Notes: a model not told the origin generated them from the sequence alone. A DNA stretch of 64,000 bases from an uncultured Clostridia bacterium (GCA_944381435.1 CALWLD010000004.1:1-64000); one strand, 5' to 3'; shown: positions 25,875-35,968, counted from the stretch's first letter. Numbers and translations are program-made.

Positions 25875-26717
25875 TTGGAAAGAAAAAAACATAGCGAAAT
25901 AGAAAGAAGTATTATAAAAAAATATAGAAAAACTATATGGCGTGGCTTTATAAAAGGTATACAAAAATATGAGCTTATAAAAGAAAATGATAAAATAGCT
26001 GTTTGTATATCTGGTGGTAAAGATTCTATGCTCCTTGCAAAGCTTATGCAAGAGCTACAAAAGCACGGTAAATTTCATTTTGATTTAAAATTTATTGTAA
26101 TGAACCCAGGTTATAGCAAAGAAAACCTAGAAAAAATAATACACAATGCAAAAATTTTAAACATACCTATAACTATTTTTGATACAGATATATTTGACAT
26201 TGTTGTAGATATAGAGCAAAACCCTTGCTATCTTTGTGCAAGAATGCGTCGTGGACATTTATATAGCAAGGCAAAAGAGCTTGGCTGTAACAAAATAGCC
26301 CTTGGCCATCATTTTGATGATGTTATAGAAACTATACTTATGGGTATGATATACGGAGGTCAAGTACAAACTATGATGCCAAAGCTACATAGCCAAAATT
26401 TTGAAGGTATGGAGCTTATAAGGCCTATGTATATGGTTAGAGAAGAAGATATTATTGCTTGGGCAAAATATCATAATTTAGAGTTTTTAAGATGTGCTTG
26501 TAGATTTACAGAAAATATAGACTATAACAACGATAAAGAAAGTGGGTCTACACGCCAAAATATAAAAAATCTTATTAGAAGCTTACGACAAGATAACCCT
26601 AATATAGAAAAAAATATATTTAACAGTGTAGAAAATGTAAATTTAAGTACCATTATAGGCTATCATAAAAATGGCACTTCTTATAACTTTCTTGATGATT
26701 ATGATGAAAAACAATAA
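25875..26717 (+). CDS. ttcA: tRNA thiolation enzyme, TtcA family
   Basis: A 280-residue ATP-pyrophosphatase. The PP-loop is CISGGKDSMLL and the Fe-S/zinc Cys pair is CYLC. The downstream GHHFDDVIET and FLRCACRFT motifs are typical of TtcA/TtuA proteins, which thiolate tRNA bases (C32 in TtcA). The start is TTG 25875 with an AGGAGG site 6 nt upstream; no ATG fits better. It is the last gene of the operon and is followed at once by the hairpin terminator at 26713-26745. The exact tRNA position is inferred from the family name only. Confidence 0.85.
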   Translation: MERKKHSEIERSIIKKYRKTIWRGFIKGIQKYELIKENDKIAVCISGGKDSMLLAKLMQELQKHGKFHFDLKFIVMNPGYSKENLEKIIHNAKILNIPITIFDTDIFDIVVDIEQNPCYLCARMRRGHLYSKAKELGCNKIALGHHFDDVIETILMGMIYGGQVQTMMPKLHSQNFEGMELIRPMYMVREEDIIAWAKYHNLEFLRCACRFTENIDYNNDKESGSTRQNIKNLIRSLRQDNPNIEKNIFNSVENVNLSTIIGYHKNGTSYNFLDDYDEKQ

Positions 26718-26745
26718 AAAAAGAGCTTATAGCTCTTTTTTTATT
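26713..26745 (+). terminator. Strong terminator after ttcA
   Basis: A perfect 15-3-15 hairpin (AATAAAAAAAGAGCT, loop TAT, complement) ends in a T7 run. It separates the RNA-modification operon from spoIIGA. Confidence 0.9.
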
Positions 26746-26856
26746 GCTTTTATAAAATAAATGTCAATTTATTTTTGTATTTTTATTCTAAAATACAGCA
26801 AATTTTTCTTATTTACTTATATATAATCTTATATATAAAAGCTTTGGAGGGATTTG

Positions 26857-27735
26857 ATGCAAATAGAGATTTATATAGACGTTTTATTTTTTATAAATTT
26901 TATAATGGTATATTTTATCTTTTTTATTGTAAACAAACTTATAAAAAATAAAGCTAGCTTAAAAAAAATTGCATTTAGCTCATTTTTTGCAACATTTCTC
27001 TATATTTTAACTATTGTTTTTGTACCATATAATAAGATTTTAAGCATTATCATAATATCTTTTATATTTATTTTGTCTATTTATATTTGCTTTAAACCTA
27101 GAAATATAAAAGATTTTTTTAAAACATTTTTGTTGGTAAACATAGTCGCTTTTTGTACAGGCGGTGCAAGTATTGCTATTTTTTATTACACGAATTTTAA
27201 CCATTTTTTAAACTTTACATTAAACCACTTTCCCTTAAAATTTCTAATTTTATCTATAATATGTACATACATAACAATAAAACTCTTCTTAAGCTGGTAT
27301 AAAAGAATATGCATAAAAAACCAAAGCTTTTATAATATTACACTTTACAAAAATAACCAAAATGTAACGCTAAATGCACTTTTAGATTCTGGCAATAATT
27401 TAAAAGAACCTATAAGCAAAAAACCTGTTATTGTAGCAGAATTTGCTTATATAAAGCCTTTATTGCCAGAAAATCTAAAAGTTATATTTTATGAAAAACA
27501 AGAAGATAACTTAAACAAACTGTTAGAGCTTGGGCATAATACAAATATACGTTTTATACCTTTTAAAAGCATTGGCAAAGAAAATGGGCTTTTAATAGGT
27601 ACAAAAATAGATAAACTAGAAATACATACAGATAATAAAATTATCTTAAAAGATGTTATCGTAGCTATATCAAATTTTAGCTTATCAAATGATGGATTTT
27701 ATAATGCACTTTTAAACCCCGAATTAATAAATTAA
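26857..27735 (+). CDS. spoIIGA: Sigma-E processing protease SpoIIGA
   Basis: A 292-residue protein with five N-terminal membrane helices (to about residue 145) and a cytoplasmic aspartic-protease-like domain with the catalytic motif LLDSGN (Asp177). SpoIIGA in the septal membrane cleaves pro-sigma-E in the mother cell after a signal from SpoIIR. ATG 26857 is preferred over the in-frame TTG three bases before it because GGAGG ends 6 nt upstream of the ATG. It is directly followed, 22 nt on, by its substrate gene sigE, as in other spore formers. Confidence 0.93.
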   Translation: MQIEIYIDVLFFINFIMVYFIFFIVNKLIKNKASLKKIAFSSFFATFLYILTIVFVPYNKILSIIIISFIFILSIYICFKPRNIKDFFKTFLLVNIVAFCTGGASIAIFYYTNFNHFLNFTLNHFPLKFLILSIICTYITIKLFLSWYKRICIKNQSFYNITLYKNNQNVTLNALLDSGNNLKEPISKKPVIVAEFAYIKPLLPENLKVIFYEKQEDNLNKLLELGHNTNIRFIPFKSIGKENGLLIGTKIDKLEIHTDNKIILKDVIVAISNFSLSNDGFYNALLNPELIN

Positions 27736-27757
27736 GCATAAAAATGGAGGTAATGCT

Positions 27758-28474
27758 ATGCTTACTGTAAAAAACATATTAAAAAATATTATCAATATTT
27801 TTAAAGAACAAGATGATGATAACATTTTTTACATAGGCGGTACAGATGTATTGCCTGAGCCTTTAACAAACGATGAAGAAACCGAAATTATAGCTCTTTT
27901 AGGTACAGATAAAGATGAAATGGCAAAAGCTAAACTTATAGAACGTAATTTAAGGCTTGTTGTTTACATAGCAAGAAAATTTGAAAACACTGGTGTTAAC
28001 GTAGAAGATTTAATATCTATAGGAAGTATCGGGCTTATCAAAGCTATTAACACCTTTAAATGTGATAAAAATATAAAGCTTGCAACATATGCCACAAGAT
28101 GTATTGAAAATGAAATACTTATGTATCTTAGAAGAAATACAAAAACTAAAACAGAAGTATCTATAGATGAACCCTTAAATGTAGATTGGGAAGGAAATGA
28201 GCTTTTGTTATCAGATATACTTGGAACAGATGTAGACATAATATATAAAAATTTAGAGGAAGAAACAGATAGAGAGCTTTTAAAGCGTGCTATCAAAAAG
28301 CTTGACGAAAGAGAACGTATCATTATTGAGCTTAGATATGGCATATTTTCAGATGGAATAGAAAAAACACAAAAAGAGGTTGCCGATATGCTTGGCATAT
28401 CTCAATCTTATATATCTAGGTTGGAAAAAAGAATAATTAATAGGCTAAAAAAAGAATTTATTAAAATGATATAA
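27758..28474 (+). CDS. sigE: Sporulation sigma factor SigE (pro-form)
   Basis: A 238-residue sigma-70 family factor. An N-terminal pro-sequence of about 25 residues (hydrophobic [18 protein letters not shown]) ends before YIGG, the known processing region. Region 2 has [16 protein letters not shown] and [20 protein letters not shown]; region 4.2 has [20 protein letters not shown]. It controls early mother-cell sporulation genes after cleavage by SpoIIGA. The site is GGAGGTAATGCT. In many Clostridia sigG follows immediately; here a transporter with its own promoter follows instead. Confidence 0.95.
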   Translation: MLTVKNILKNIINIFKEQDDDNIFYIGGTDVLPEPLTNDEETEIIALLGTDKDEMAKAKLIERNLRLVVYIARKFENTGVNVEDLISIGSIGLIKAINTFKCDKNIKLATYATRCIENEILMYLRRNTKTKTEVSIDEPLNVDWEGNELLLSDILGTDVDIIYKNLEEETDRELLKRAIKKLDERERIIIELRYGIFSDGIEKTQKEVADMLGISQSYISRLEKRIINRLKKEFIKMI

Positions 28475-28481
28475 AATTATG

Positions 28482-28510
28482 TTGCTTTTTTATTGTTTAT
28501 ATGTTATAAT
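28482..28510 (+). promoter_or_regulatory. SigA-type promoter of the preQ1-regulated transporter
   Basis: TTGCTT (28482-28487), 17-nt spacer, perfect TATAAT (28505-28510). The predicted transcript starts near 28517 and includes the riboswitch and terminator before the ATG at 28762. Confidence 0.65.
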
Positions 28511-28545
28511 TTTTAACGGTAATTTTTTAGTTACCGTTAAAAATT
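28508..28545 (+). terminator. Long inverted repeat at the sigE / transporter boundary
   Basis: Fifteen-base arms (AATTTTTAACGGTAA and complement) flank TTTTTTAG. It could end sigE transcripts, though there is no U-run after the second arm. It overlaps the transporter promoter's -10 and start, so it might instead be an operator. Confidence 0.4.
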
Positions 28546-28550
28546 ATATA

Positions 28551-28588
28551 GACAGTTCGAAACCCTCCTGTCTTTAAACAAAACTAGG
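28551..28588 (+). promoter_or_regulatory. preQ1-I riboswitch aptamer
   Basis: GACAG and CTGTC (28551-28555, 28568-28572) form P1 around a loop TTCGAAACCCTC. The A-rich tail TTTAAACAAAACTAGG can fold back as the pseudoknot strand. This is the layout of class I preQ1 aptamers (hairpin, CCC-containing loop, AAACAAAAC-type tail). It lies in the leader of a queuosine-precursor transporter gene, which fits the ligand. A terminator at 28637-28677 would serve as the expression platform. Confidence 0.8.
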
Positions 28589-28636
28589 TCAAGTTAAATA
28601 ATATCATTTTATTATGGTTTTCTTTATTATTAATTT

Positions 28637-28677
28637 GGGCTATCTTTAGCTATTTTTAGCTATCTATAGCCCTTTTT
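28637..28677 (+). terminator. Expression-platform terminator of the preQ1 riboswitch
   Basis: GGGCTAT and ATAGCCC enclose an AGCTAT-repeat loop and are followed by TTTTT. It lies about 50 nt after the aptamer and 85 nt before the transporter start. Confidence 0.7.
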
Positions 28678-28761
28678 AAGCTTACCATAATTATTTATTT
28701 TATTCTCTATTTTTAATTTGGCATAGTTTAGGTTTTAGCTGTCTTAAAAATGGAGGTAAAA

Positions 28762-29466
28762 ATGATTAGTAACGAAATTTTGTTAATATTGTCAATTTTT
28801 GTAATTTATGGACTTGTTTTGCTCTGGTTTTACATATTTGGTGAAAAAGGTCTTTTATGTTTTACTGTTTTTGTAACAATAACTGCTAACATAGAAGTTT
28901 TATTAGTTGTAAAAGCCTTTTCCCTAGAGCAAACTCTTGGTAATGTATTATTTGGAGCTAGCTTTTTAGCTACAGATATTCTAAGCGAATTTTACGGTAA
29001 GAAAAGTTCTAAAAAAGCTGTTGTAGCAGGTATATTAACCTCTCTTTCCTTTGTTTTATTATCTCAAAGTTGGTTATTATATGATGTTGTAAACGGGCTT
29101 GATGAACCTTTTAAAATGCTATTTTCAAGCACCCCTCGTATTGTGCTAGCTAGTTTAGTTGTTTATGCTATAAGCCAATTTTTCGATGTTTGGATATATC
29201 ATAAATGGTGGGATTTTACAACAAAACTAACAGGAGATAAAAGAAAATATTTATGGCTTAGAAACAACGGCTCTACGCTAATATCTCAGCTTATAAATGC
29301 CTTTTTATTTAACTTTTTAGCATTTTATGGTACTTACGATTTAGCTACTGTAATTAGTATATTTATATCTAGTTATTTTATTTTTATCATAACAAGCATT
29401 TTAGATACCCCTGCTATATATATAGCAAGATATTTATATGAAAATAAAATTAAGAATAAACAATAA
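28762..29466 (+). CDS. yhhQ: Queuosine precursor transporter (YhhQ family)
   Basis: A 234-residue membrane protein with six to seven helices of the YhhQ/VUT family (PF02592). Conserved motifs are FLATDILSEFYGKK and the C-terminal SLLD-like ILDTPAIYIA. The family imports queuine precursors such as preQ0/preQ1. ATG 28762 is the start: the upstream in-frame ATG 28750 belongs to the ribosome site (ATGGAGGT). The preQ1-I aptamer and terminator in the leader predict that the gene is shut off when preQ1 is abundant. It stands alone between sigE and the repeat element at 29467. Confidence 0.88.
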   Translation: MISNEILLILSIFVIYGLVLLWFYIFGEKGLLCFTVFVTITANIEVLLVVKAFSLEQTLGNVLFGASFLATDILSEFYGKKSSKKAVVAGILTSLSFVLLSQSWLLYDVVNGLDEPFKMLFSSTPRIVLASLVVYAISQFFDVWIYHKWWDFTTKLTGDKRKYLWLRNNGSTLISQLINAFLFNFLAFYGTYDLATVISIFISSYFIFIITSILDTPAIYIARYLYENKIKNKQ

Positions 29467-29692
29467 TATAATAAAAGGTTATAGATAATATCTATAACCT
29501 GAGGTTGAAGACTTTGTCTTCAACCTTTTTGTAATTATTAAATTTTTTGGTTTAAGGCAAGGTTTTTGTAATTATCTAAACCAACCAACCGCCCTATGCG
29601 GGGTCACCCCTCACCCAGTGAGCTATGGCTTAAATTTTTGAAAAATATTTATTTTGTCTACAGTCTGAGGTTATAGATGTTATCTATATTCT
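29467..29692. repeat. Hairpin-rich intergenic element, copy 1
   Basis: It begins with a terminator hairpin (GGTTATAGATAATATCTATAACC) and a second hairpin GGTTGAAGAC-TTT-GTCTTCAACC plus T5, so it also terminates the transporter gene. The GC-richer middle has small hairpins (CCGCCCTATGCGG; CTCACCCAGTGAG). It ends with TATTTTGTCTACAGTCTGA and an imperfect second copy of the first hairpin. The 19-nt end motif and the GAGGTTG-type hairpin recur, inverted, in the element at 40574-40856. The 29693-29753 remainder shows nothing. Confidence 0.55.
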
Positions 29693-29753
29693 TTTATTAC
29701 TATAATTAAGTTATACCTGTTTTTAATCACAAAGTATTAAAAAATTGATTATA

Positions 29754-29924
29754 TTATATAAAATCTATATCTGGCTCTATATCGTTAGATGCCTCAAAAT
29801 GACAATTTTTTGATGAAAAATATATACAATGAGCACAGTTAGCTGTTAAAGGCTTATTATACATAGCATCGCTAGATGAAATAGATTTAAAGCTTGGGCA
29901 GTTTTTTAAGTTTTTTCTTTTCAA
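29754..29924 (-). CDS. 56-residue Cys-rich small protein
   Basis: A TTG start at 29922-29924 with a GAGGTGAT site opens a frame KRKNLKNCPSFKSISSSDAM that continues through NCAHCIYFSSKNCHFEA and ends in an acidic tail at TAA 29754. Four Cys (one near residue 9, a CxxC and one more) could bind zinc or iron. It lies 57 nt after addA on the same strand. Such small Cys proteins are often missed in annotation. No family was recognised. Confidence 0.6.
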   Translation of the reverse strand: MKRKNLKNCPSFKSISSSDAMYNKPLTANCAHCIYFSSKNCHFEASNDIEPDIDFI

Positions 29925-29981
29925 AATATCACCTCTTAAAATAATCTAGTAATATTATTACCAAAAAAACTTAAATAAAAC

Positions 29982-32900
29982 CTATATTTCTATAAAAATG
30001 TTATGCAATATAGAGTATATAATACATTCTTTAACCTTTTTACCGCTAGCCTTTTCTAAAGCTTTTTTATATATTTCCAACTGGTTTTTATACCTATTTA
30101 AAAGTTCTTTTTTGCTTTTTGTCTTATCTGTTTTATAATCTACTAGCACAAGTTCATTATCTTCTTCAAAATATAAATCTATAATACCGCTAACAAGAAT
30201 GTTATTTTCTACATTTTCAAGTTCTTTATCTGTGTAAATTTCATTAGCTTTAAGCCCAATGGTAAAAGCTGTTTCTCTTTTTACAAGATTAGCCTTGGCT
30301 ATCCTTCTTGATAAATCACTATTTAAAAATGCTAAAATTATGTTAATATCTATCTGTTCTATTTCTTTATGAGTAAGTATATTTTTATCTATTAAGCTAT
30401 TTAATAAACAATTTATTCTATCTTTATCATTTATGTTAAAATCTATGTTTTCTAGTATTTTATGATAAATAGAACCTATCTCCATAGGTGTTAGCTCTTC
30501 TTTAGAAAGTGTATAAAATTTAGGTAAGCTAATATTTGTGTTATCATATGGCTTTAAATAGTCTAAAAATTTAGTTTGATATATTCTTTTTATTTCAGAA
30601 ACAGATAACGTAGAGCTTAGCTTTTGAGCTATCATATTGTCGTATTGCCAGCTTAAATTTTTATTTATTTCATCATCATTATATTTTGTATTTAAAAGTT
30701 CATAAAATATTTTAGACTTTTCTTTAGATACTTTATTTATCATTTTGTTATCTATCTCACTATTTATAATATCTTCATAATTGTTAAAGTTTAGTTGCCA
30801 TATATTTTGTTTATCAAAGTTTTTTATAGCAGCATAAACCCAAGCTAAATAATTATCTGCTATACCTTCATTTAAAAAATATGTAGGTAATATATAATCA
30901 AAACCAGGTAAAATTAAATTTTCCATTTTTTTTAGAGTTGTTTCAAAATCTTTGTTTATACAGCCAGTTAAAATTAAATTTTCCTTCGCCCTTGTTAAAG
31001 CCACATATAAAATACGCATTTCTTCTGAATAACTTTCAACTTTGTTCTTATAAGAAATAATACTTTTTTGTATGCTAGAAATTTTTCTTCGCACTTCATT
31101 TTTAGATATACTGTTAAAAATGGTTAAACCAAACATATATTCTTCATCAAATAATATAGCCTCTCTGCTATCACTTTTGTTAAATTTTTTATATAAGTTA
31201 GCTAAAAACACAACAGGAAATTCTAAACCTTTACTTTTATGAATAGTCATTATTTTAACAACATTTTCATTTTTAGATAAAATAGAAGCCTTCCCTTCAT
31301 CGCTAACTAATTTGAATTTATTTATATATGTTATAAAGTTAAAAAGCCCGTGTAAATTTGTTTCTTCAAAAGAAACTGCCTTTTCTAAAAGGCTATATAA
31401 ATTAGCTTGTCTTATATTACCATTTTCTAAAAGCCCTATATAGTTGTAATAATTAGAATCTTCATAAATATAAGATAAAAGCTCATTTATAGATAAACTT
31501 TTAGATAGATTTTGCCAGTTATTAATTTTTTCTATAAACTTAATACACTTATTTTTTAAACATATATTATCTCCATTTTCTATAAACTTTAAAATATTGT
31601 TATAAAATATCTTTTCATTAGAAAATAGCTTTATTTCTAAAAGTTCATTTGATGAAAAATTAAATATAGGACAATACATAGTGCCTATTAAAGGATAATC
31701 TTGTAATGGATTTACAAGTATATTTAATATATTTATAATAGTTCTTATTTCTGTAAAATCATAAAATCCATTATTTTCTTCTGTATAAACAGGTATATTG
31801 TTTTCTGATAAAACTTTGGAAAAGGTATCAAAATTAGATTTACTACGCATTAATATAACAATATCTTTATATTCAATTTTTCTATAACCACCTATGCTTT
31901 TATCAAAAACCATTTTATCATTATCAAATAACTGTTTTATTTTTTTACAAATAAAATTAGCCTCTATTTCATCATTAGCAATATCTATTAAATTTGTATC
32001 TTGCATATTTTCCATAGCCTTGCTACAGTCAATGATATTTAGCTCACATTTTTCAATGTTATGTTCTTTATTTTCCTTTAAGCCTTTATAAAGCTTTGCC
32101 TTATCATCATAGGAAACTTGACCTAGCTTTTCACACATAATGTTTTCAAAAATTAAGTTTATGCTATCTATTACCTGTTCATTACTTCTAAAATTAGCGT
32201 TTAAATCTATCCTTACTCCAGCTAAATCTCCATTAAAATATCCATTATATTTTTCATTAAATATGCCAGGGTTTGCTTGTCTAAACCTATATATACATTG
32301 TTTTATATCACCAACCATAAACCTGTTATCTTTAGATATAGATGATAACATCAATTCTTGTATAGAGTTGCTATCTTGATATTCATCAATTATAATCTCT
32401 TCAAATTTTTCTTTATATCCTTTAGCAACGTTTGTTATTTCATTATCTTTAATAAGTATATTAAGGCAAAAATGGGCTATATCACTAAATGTGTATATAT
32501 TTTTTTCTTTTTTTATGTCCATAATATAATCATCAAAATCTATAATTAAATTACACAAAGTATTTATTACAGGATATATAATTTTTATATCTTCTATAAT
32601 ATCTTCTATAGGTTTTTTAAAAAACTTTTTAACAACTATATCATTAAAAAAACCTTTACATAAATCTCTTAAATCTTTTATTTCTTCTTTTAAGTCTAAG
32701 TTATCTTTCAAAAAAGTTTTGTTCCAAGGTTTAAGCTTAAAGCTATATATGTTGTCAATAAGTAAGCTATATTTTTCATTTTTTATACAATTTAACATAT
32801 GGTTATATATGTTAAAATCTAATGTTAAAACCCCTTCTAACGTTTTTTCGTTGTTAGCATTTTCTAAAAAATTTAGCTCCTCTTCACATAATACCTTTAT

Positions 32901-33587
32901 TTTTTCATAAATAATAAGTATCTCTTCTAAAACATCTTTTATATAGCTTATTAATTTTTTAAATATTTCTGTATCAAAAAAATCTTCTTTATCTTTTATT
33001 TCAAACTGCTTGTAAGCATTTTTTAACCACATTTTAGGATAAGGCAAATTTTGTGCTTTAAAATATATTTTTAAAAATATCTCTTTAAATTTATCATCAT
33101 TAGCACCTTTTGTAAAAGCATCTACTAAATTTATAAATTCTTCATTGTTTGCTTCATAATATTTATCTAAAAAGCTTTCTAAAGCTTCATCTGTTAATAT
33201 ATCTAGCTCACCTTTATCCCCTATTCTAAAGTTTGGGTCTATATCTAACACTTTAAAATTATTTTTTACAACCTTCAAACAAAATGCATCTATGGTAGAT
33301 ATTTGTGCTTTGTTTATCCTAATTAACTGTTCTGCTAAAAAGCTGTTATTTCCATCTTTTTCTAGCTCAATATTTACCCTTTTTATTATACGCTCTTTCA
33401 TTTCTTCTGCTGCATCTTTAGTAAATGTAACAACTAAAAGTCTATCTATATCTACCTTATCATTTATTATCTTATTTACTATTCTTTCTGCTAAAACTGT
33501 TGTTTTACCAGAGCCTGCAGCAGCAGATACTAATATATTTTTATCACGCTCATTAATAGCTTGTAATTGGTTATCTGTAAAAGCCAT
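29982..33587 (-). CDS. addA: ATP-dependent helicase/nuclease subunit A (AddA)
   Basis: A 1201-residue UvrD-like helicase with a C-terminal RecB-type nuclease. The Walker A is VSAAAGSGKTTVLAERI (about 17-33), the Walker B/DExx is EEIIIDEYQDSN (about 400), helicase motifs V/VI are KIMTIHKSKGLEFPVVFLAN and ILYVALTRAKENLI, and the nuclease residues are GSIYHKILE, SGIIDLYF and LVLVDYKTD. AddA with AddB resects double-strand breaks at Chi-like sites. Start ATG 33587 has AAAGGTGAG. AddB, which commonly precedes addA, is absent here; the upstream neighbour is the small membrane protein at 33598, 10 nt away. Confidence 0.93.
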   Translation of the reverse strand: MAFTDNQLQAINERDKNILVSAAAGSGKTTVLAERIVNKIINDKVDIDRLLVVTFTKDAAEEMKERIIKRVNIELEKDGNNSFLAEQLIRINKAQISTIDAFCLKVVKNNFKVLDIDPNFRIGDKGELDILTDEALESFLDKYYEANNEEFINLVDAFTKGANDDKFKEIFLKIYFKAQNLPYPKMWLKNAYKQFEIKDKEDFFDTEIFKKLISYIKDVLEEILIIYEKIKVLCEEELNFLENANNEKTLEGVLTLDFNIYNHMLNCIKNEKYSLLIDNIYSFKLKPWNKTFLKDNLDLKEEIKDLRDLCKGFFNDIVVKKFFKKPIEDIIEDIKIIYPVINTLCNLIIDFDDYIMDIKKEKNIYTFSDIAHFCLNILIKDNEITNVAKGYKEKFEEIIIDEYQDSNSIQELMLSSISKDNRFMVGDIKQCIYRFRQANPGIFNEKYNGYFNGDLAGVRIDLNANFRSNEQVIDSINLIFENIMCEKLGQVSYDDKAKLYKGLKENKEHNIEKCELNIIDCSKAMENMQDTNLIDIANDEIEANFICKKIKQLFDNDKMVFDKSIGGYRKIEYKDIVILMRSKSNFDTFSKVLSENNIPVYTEENNGFYDFTEIRTIINILNILVNPLQDYPLIGTMYCPIFNFSSNELLEIKLFSNEKIFYNNILKFIENGDNICLKNKCIKFIEKINNWQNLSKSLSINELLSYIYEDSNYYNYIGLLENGNIRQANLYSLLEKAVSFEETNLHGLFNFITYINKFKLVSDEGKASILSKNENVVKIMTIHKSKGLEFPVVFLANLYKKFNKSDSREAILFDEEYMFGLTIFNSISKNEVRRKISSIQKSIISYKNKVESYSEEMRILYVALTRAKENLILTGCINKDFETTLKKMENLILPGFDYILPTYFLNEGIADNYLAWVYAAIKNFDKQNIWQLNFNNYEDIINSEIDNKMINKVSKEKSKIFYELLNTKYNDDEINKNLSWQYDNMIAQKLSSTLSVSEIKRIYQTKFLDYLKPYDNTNISLPKFYTLSKEELTPMEIGSIYHKILENIDFNINDKDRINCLLNSLIDKNILTHKEIEQIDINIILAFLNSDLSRRIAKANLVKRETAFTIGLKANEIYTDKELENVENNILVSGIIDLYFEEDNELVLVDYKTDKTKSKKELLNRYKNQLEIYKKALEKASGKKVKECIIYSILHNIFIEI

Positions 33588-33597
33588 ATTCTCACCT

Positions 33598-34221
33598 TTA
33601 TAAATATTTTTCTATTTCTTCTAAAGCTTTTTCTTTTAAAGAAAGTTCCATATTTTCTACGTCATTTTTTAGCTTAATTAAGCCCACCTTATCATTTTCC
33701 TTAAAATATATTTTAGCTAACAATATATATACTTGGCTAATGTTAGCCTGTAGATTATAAGCTTCTAACAAAACTTTTTTACAGTCATATATATTATTAA
33801 GATTATAAAGCTCATTTGCCCATTCATAAAGCCCTCTAACATAAGAATTAAAATGTTCTTCTAGCATAGATATTTTATCAAAATTATTTACGCCATACAT
33901 TTCTTTAATTTCTGTATTAGTAAGATTTGATGGTATTTTTATCATCTCTAAATCTAGCTTTCTTTTAACTAACTTTTGTTTTTTTATTACATTTTTATAT
34001 AATGGTATTTCTTCATAGTCTTTAAAAGGCAAATTTTTAGAAGGCTTAACATATTGAATATTTAATGTTTCAAAATTTTTTATTGTATTGTTAGCCTTTA
34101 ATTCTCTGTCCATAAATTCATCTACTGCTTTATCAAATCCATTATCACCTTTTTTCATCATAAACCTGATAACTATACCAAATGTTAAAACACTAATTAA
34201 TATTGGCATTGTTTTAAACAT
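33598..34221 (-). CDS. Membrane-anchored TPR-like protein
   Basis: A 207-residue protein with one N-terminal hydrophobic helix (residues 5-19, uncleaved anchor) and a soluble helical C-terminus (about 100-207). The pattern LYEWANELYNLNNIYDCKKV, with LEAYNLQANISQVYILLAKI, looks like tetratricopeptide repeats. A linker rich in Lys and Pro precedes it. The site is GGTGGAAG. It lies 10 nt before addA and is probably co-transcribed with it, but nothing links it functionally to recombination. Partner and role unknown. Confidence 0.65.
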   Translation of the reverse strand: MFKTMPILISVLTFGIVIRFMMKKGDNGFDKAVDEFMDRELKANNTIKNFETLNIQYVKPSKNLPFKDYEEIPLYKNVIKKQKLVKRKLDLEMIKIPSNLTNTEIKEMYGVNNFDKISMLEEHFNSYVRGLYEWANELYNLNNIYDCKKVLLEAYNLQANISQVYILLAKIYFKENDKVGLIKLKNDVENMELSLKEKALEEIEKYL

Positions 34222-34410
34222 ATATCTTCCACCTTTTTTTGTTATTTATAAAATTTTAACATATTAATATTATTTTTACAACTATATTATACTTAATGTT
34301 ATTTATTACAAATTCCATAATAGACAACTAAATTGATATATTCCTTAACATAAATCAATTTTTTAACAAAAACAGGCATAACTTAATTATAATAATAAAA
34401 ATATATAAAA

Positions 34411-34449
34411 AATAATAAGGTTATAGCTAAATGCTATAACCTTATTATT
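34411..34449 (-). terminator. Terminator after guaB
   Basis: AATAATAAGGTTATAGC and its complement form a long hairpin 8 nt after the guaB stop on the minus strand. It belongs to the GGTTATAG-type hairpin group seen after several genes here. Confidence 0.8.
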
Positions 34450-34456
34450 TTTTATA

Positions 34457-35968
34457 TTATTGAACAGGTGTTGCGTTTTTATCTTTTAAAACAACATCGT
34501 GTGCTCCACCTTCTATAATGCTTGTAGAAGAAACTAAAGTTATTTTAGCTTTTTGTTGTAATTCTTCTATAGATAAAGCACCACAGTTGCACATAGTGTG
34601 TTTAACTTTGCTAAGAGTTAAAGCTAAGTTATCTTTAAGCTTACCTGCATAAGGAACGTAAGAATCTACACCCTCTTCAAAAGAAAGTTTGCTTTCTCCA
34701 CCCATATCGTATCTTTGCCAGTTTCTAGCACGAGCAGAACCTTCGCCCCAGTATTCTTTCATATAATTACCGTTTACTATAACTTTGTTTGTAGGGCTTT
34801 CTTCAAACCTTGAGAAATATCTACCTAACATACAGAAATCACAGCCCATAGCAAGAGCTAAAGTTATATGATAATCTTGTACAATGCCACCGTCAGAACA
34901 AATAGGTATATAAATGCCTGTTTCTTTAAAATATTCATCTCTAGCTTTAGCAACTTCTATAACAGATGTAGCTTGTCCTCTACCTATCCCTTTTTGTTCT
35001 CTAGTGATACAGATAGAACCGCCACCTATACCAATTTTTATAAAGTCTGCGCCAGCTTCTGCTAAGAACCTAAAACCTTCTCTATCAACAACGTTACCAG
35101 CACCAACTTTAACGCTATCGCCATATTTTTCTCTAATCCAATTAATAGTTATTCTTTGCCATTCGCTAAAACCTTCAGATGAATCTATACATAAAACATC
35201 TGCCCCTGCCTCAACTAAAGCAGGTACACGCTCAGCGTAATCTCTAGTGTTAATACCAGCACCTACTATATAGCTTTTGTTAGCATCTAAAAGCTCTAAA
35301 GGATTTTCTTTATGCTCTTCGTAGTCTCTTCTAAATACAAACGCCACTAACCTTTGTTCTTTATTAACGATAGGTAATGCGTTTATTTTTTTATCCCAAA
35401 TAATGTTATTTGCTTCTTTTAAAGTTGTAGTTTCATCTGCATAAACCATATGTTCTATAGGAGTCATAAATTCTTTTACTTTTGTAGTTTTTTCCATACG
35501 GCTAACTCTATAGTCTCTGCTTGTTACAATACCTAATAATTTACCTGTAGCTGTACCATCATCTGTAACTGCCACTGTAGAGTGTCCTGTTTTAGCCTTA
35601 AGCTTTAATATATCATCTAATGTATCATCTGGTTTAATGTTAGATGCACTAGGCACAAAACCTGCTTTATGAGATTTAACTCTTCTTACCATATCTGCTT
35701 GGTCTTTAACGCTTTGAGAGCCATATATAAAAGATATACCGCCTTCTTTAGCAAGAGCTATAGCCATTTTATCATCAGATACAGCTTGCATAATAGCAGA
35801 TACTAAAGGTATGTTCATTGTTAAGCTTGGCTCTTCTTCGCCTTTTCTATATTTTACAACAGGTGTTTTTAAGCTTGCATTATCTGGTATACATTCTGTA
35901 GAAGAATACCCAGGTACTAATAAATATTCACTAAAAGTTCTTGAAGGTTCATCATAATAAAAAGCCAT
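34457..35968 (-). CDS. guaB: IMP dehydrogenase
   Basis: A 503-residue enzyme converting IMP to XMP, the first step to GMP. It has a TIM barrel with a CBS pair inserted at about residues 105-225 ([20 protein letters not shown]). The catalytic Cys lies in [12 protein letters not shown], the phosphate-binding motif is CSDGGIV, and the flap is [10 protein letters not shown]. The active-site loop reads [18 protein letters not shown] instead of the textbook GPGSICTTR, marking the divergent IMPDH branch found in some Clostridia. Start ATG 35968 has an AAGGAGAG site. A consensus promoter is at 35999-36027. Confidence 0.92.
   Translation of the reverse strand: MAFYYDEPSRTFSEYLLVPGYSSTECIPDNASLKTPVVKYRKGEEEPSLTMNIPLVSAIMQAVSDDKMAIALAKEGGISFIYGSQSVKDQADMVRRVKSHKAGFVPSASNIKPDDTLDDILKLKAKTGHSTVAVTDDGTATGKLLGIVTSRDYRVSRMEKTTKVKEFMTPIEHMVYADETTTLKEANNIIWDKKINALPIVNKEQRLVAFVFRRDYEEHKENPLELLDANKSYIVGAGINTRDYAERVPALVEAGADVLCIDSSEGFSEWQRITINWIREKYGDSVKVGAGNVVDREGFRFLAEAGADFIKIGIGGGSICITREQKGIGRGQATSVIEVAKARDEYFKETGIYIPICSDGGIVQDYHITLALAMGCDFCMLGRYFSRFEESPTNKVIVNGNYMKEYWGEGSARARNWQRYDMGGESKLSFEEGVDSYVPYAGKLKDNLALTLSKVKHTMCNCGALSIEELQQKAKITLVSSTSIIEGGAHDVVLKDKNATPVQ

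Noticed and set aside
26746..26856. Spo0A boxes before spoIIGA
   Set aside because: No convincing TTTGTCRAA-type site found; only an AT-rich stretch with a weak -10.
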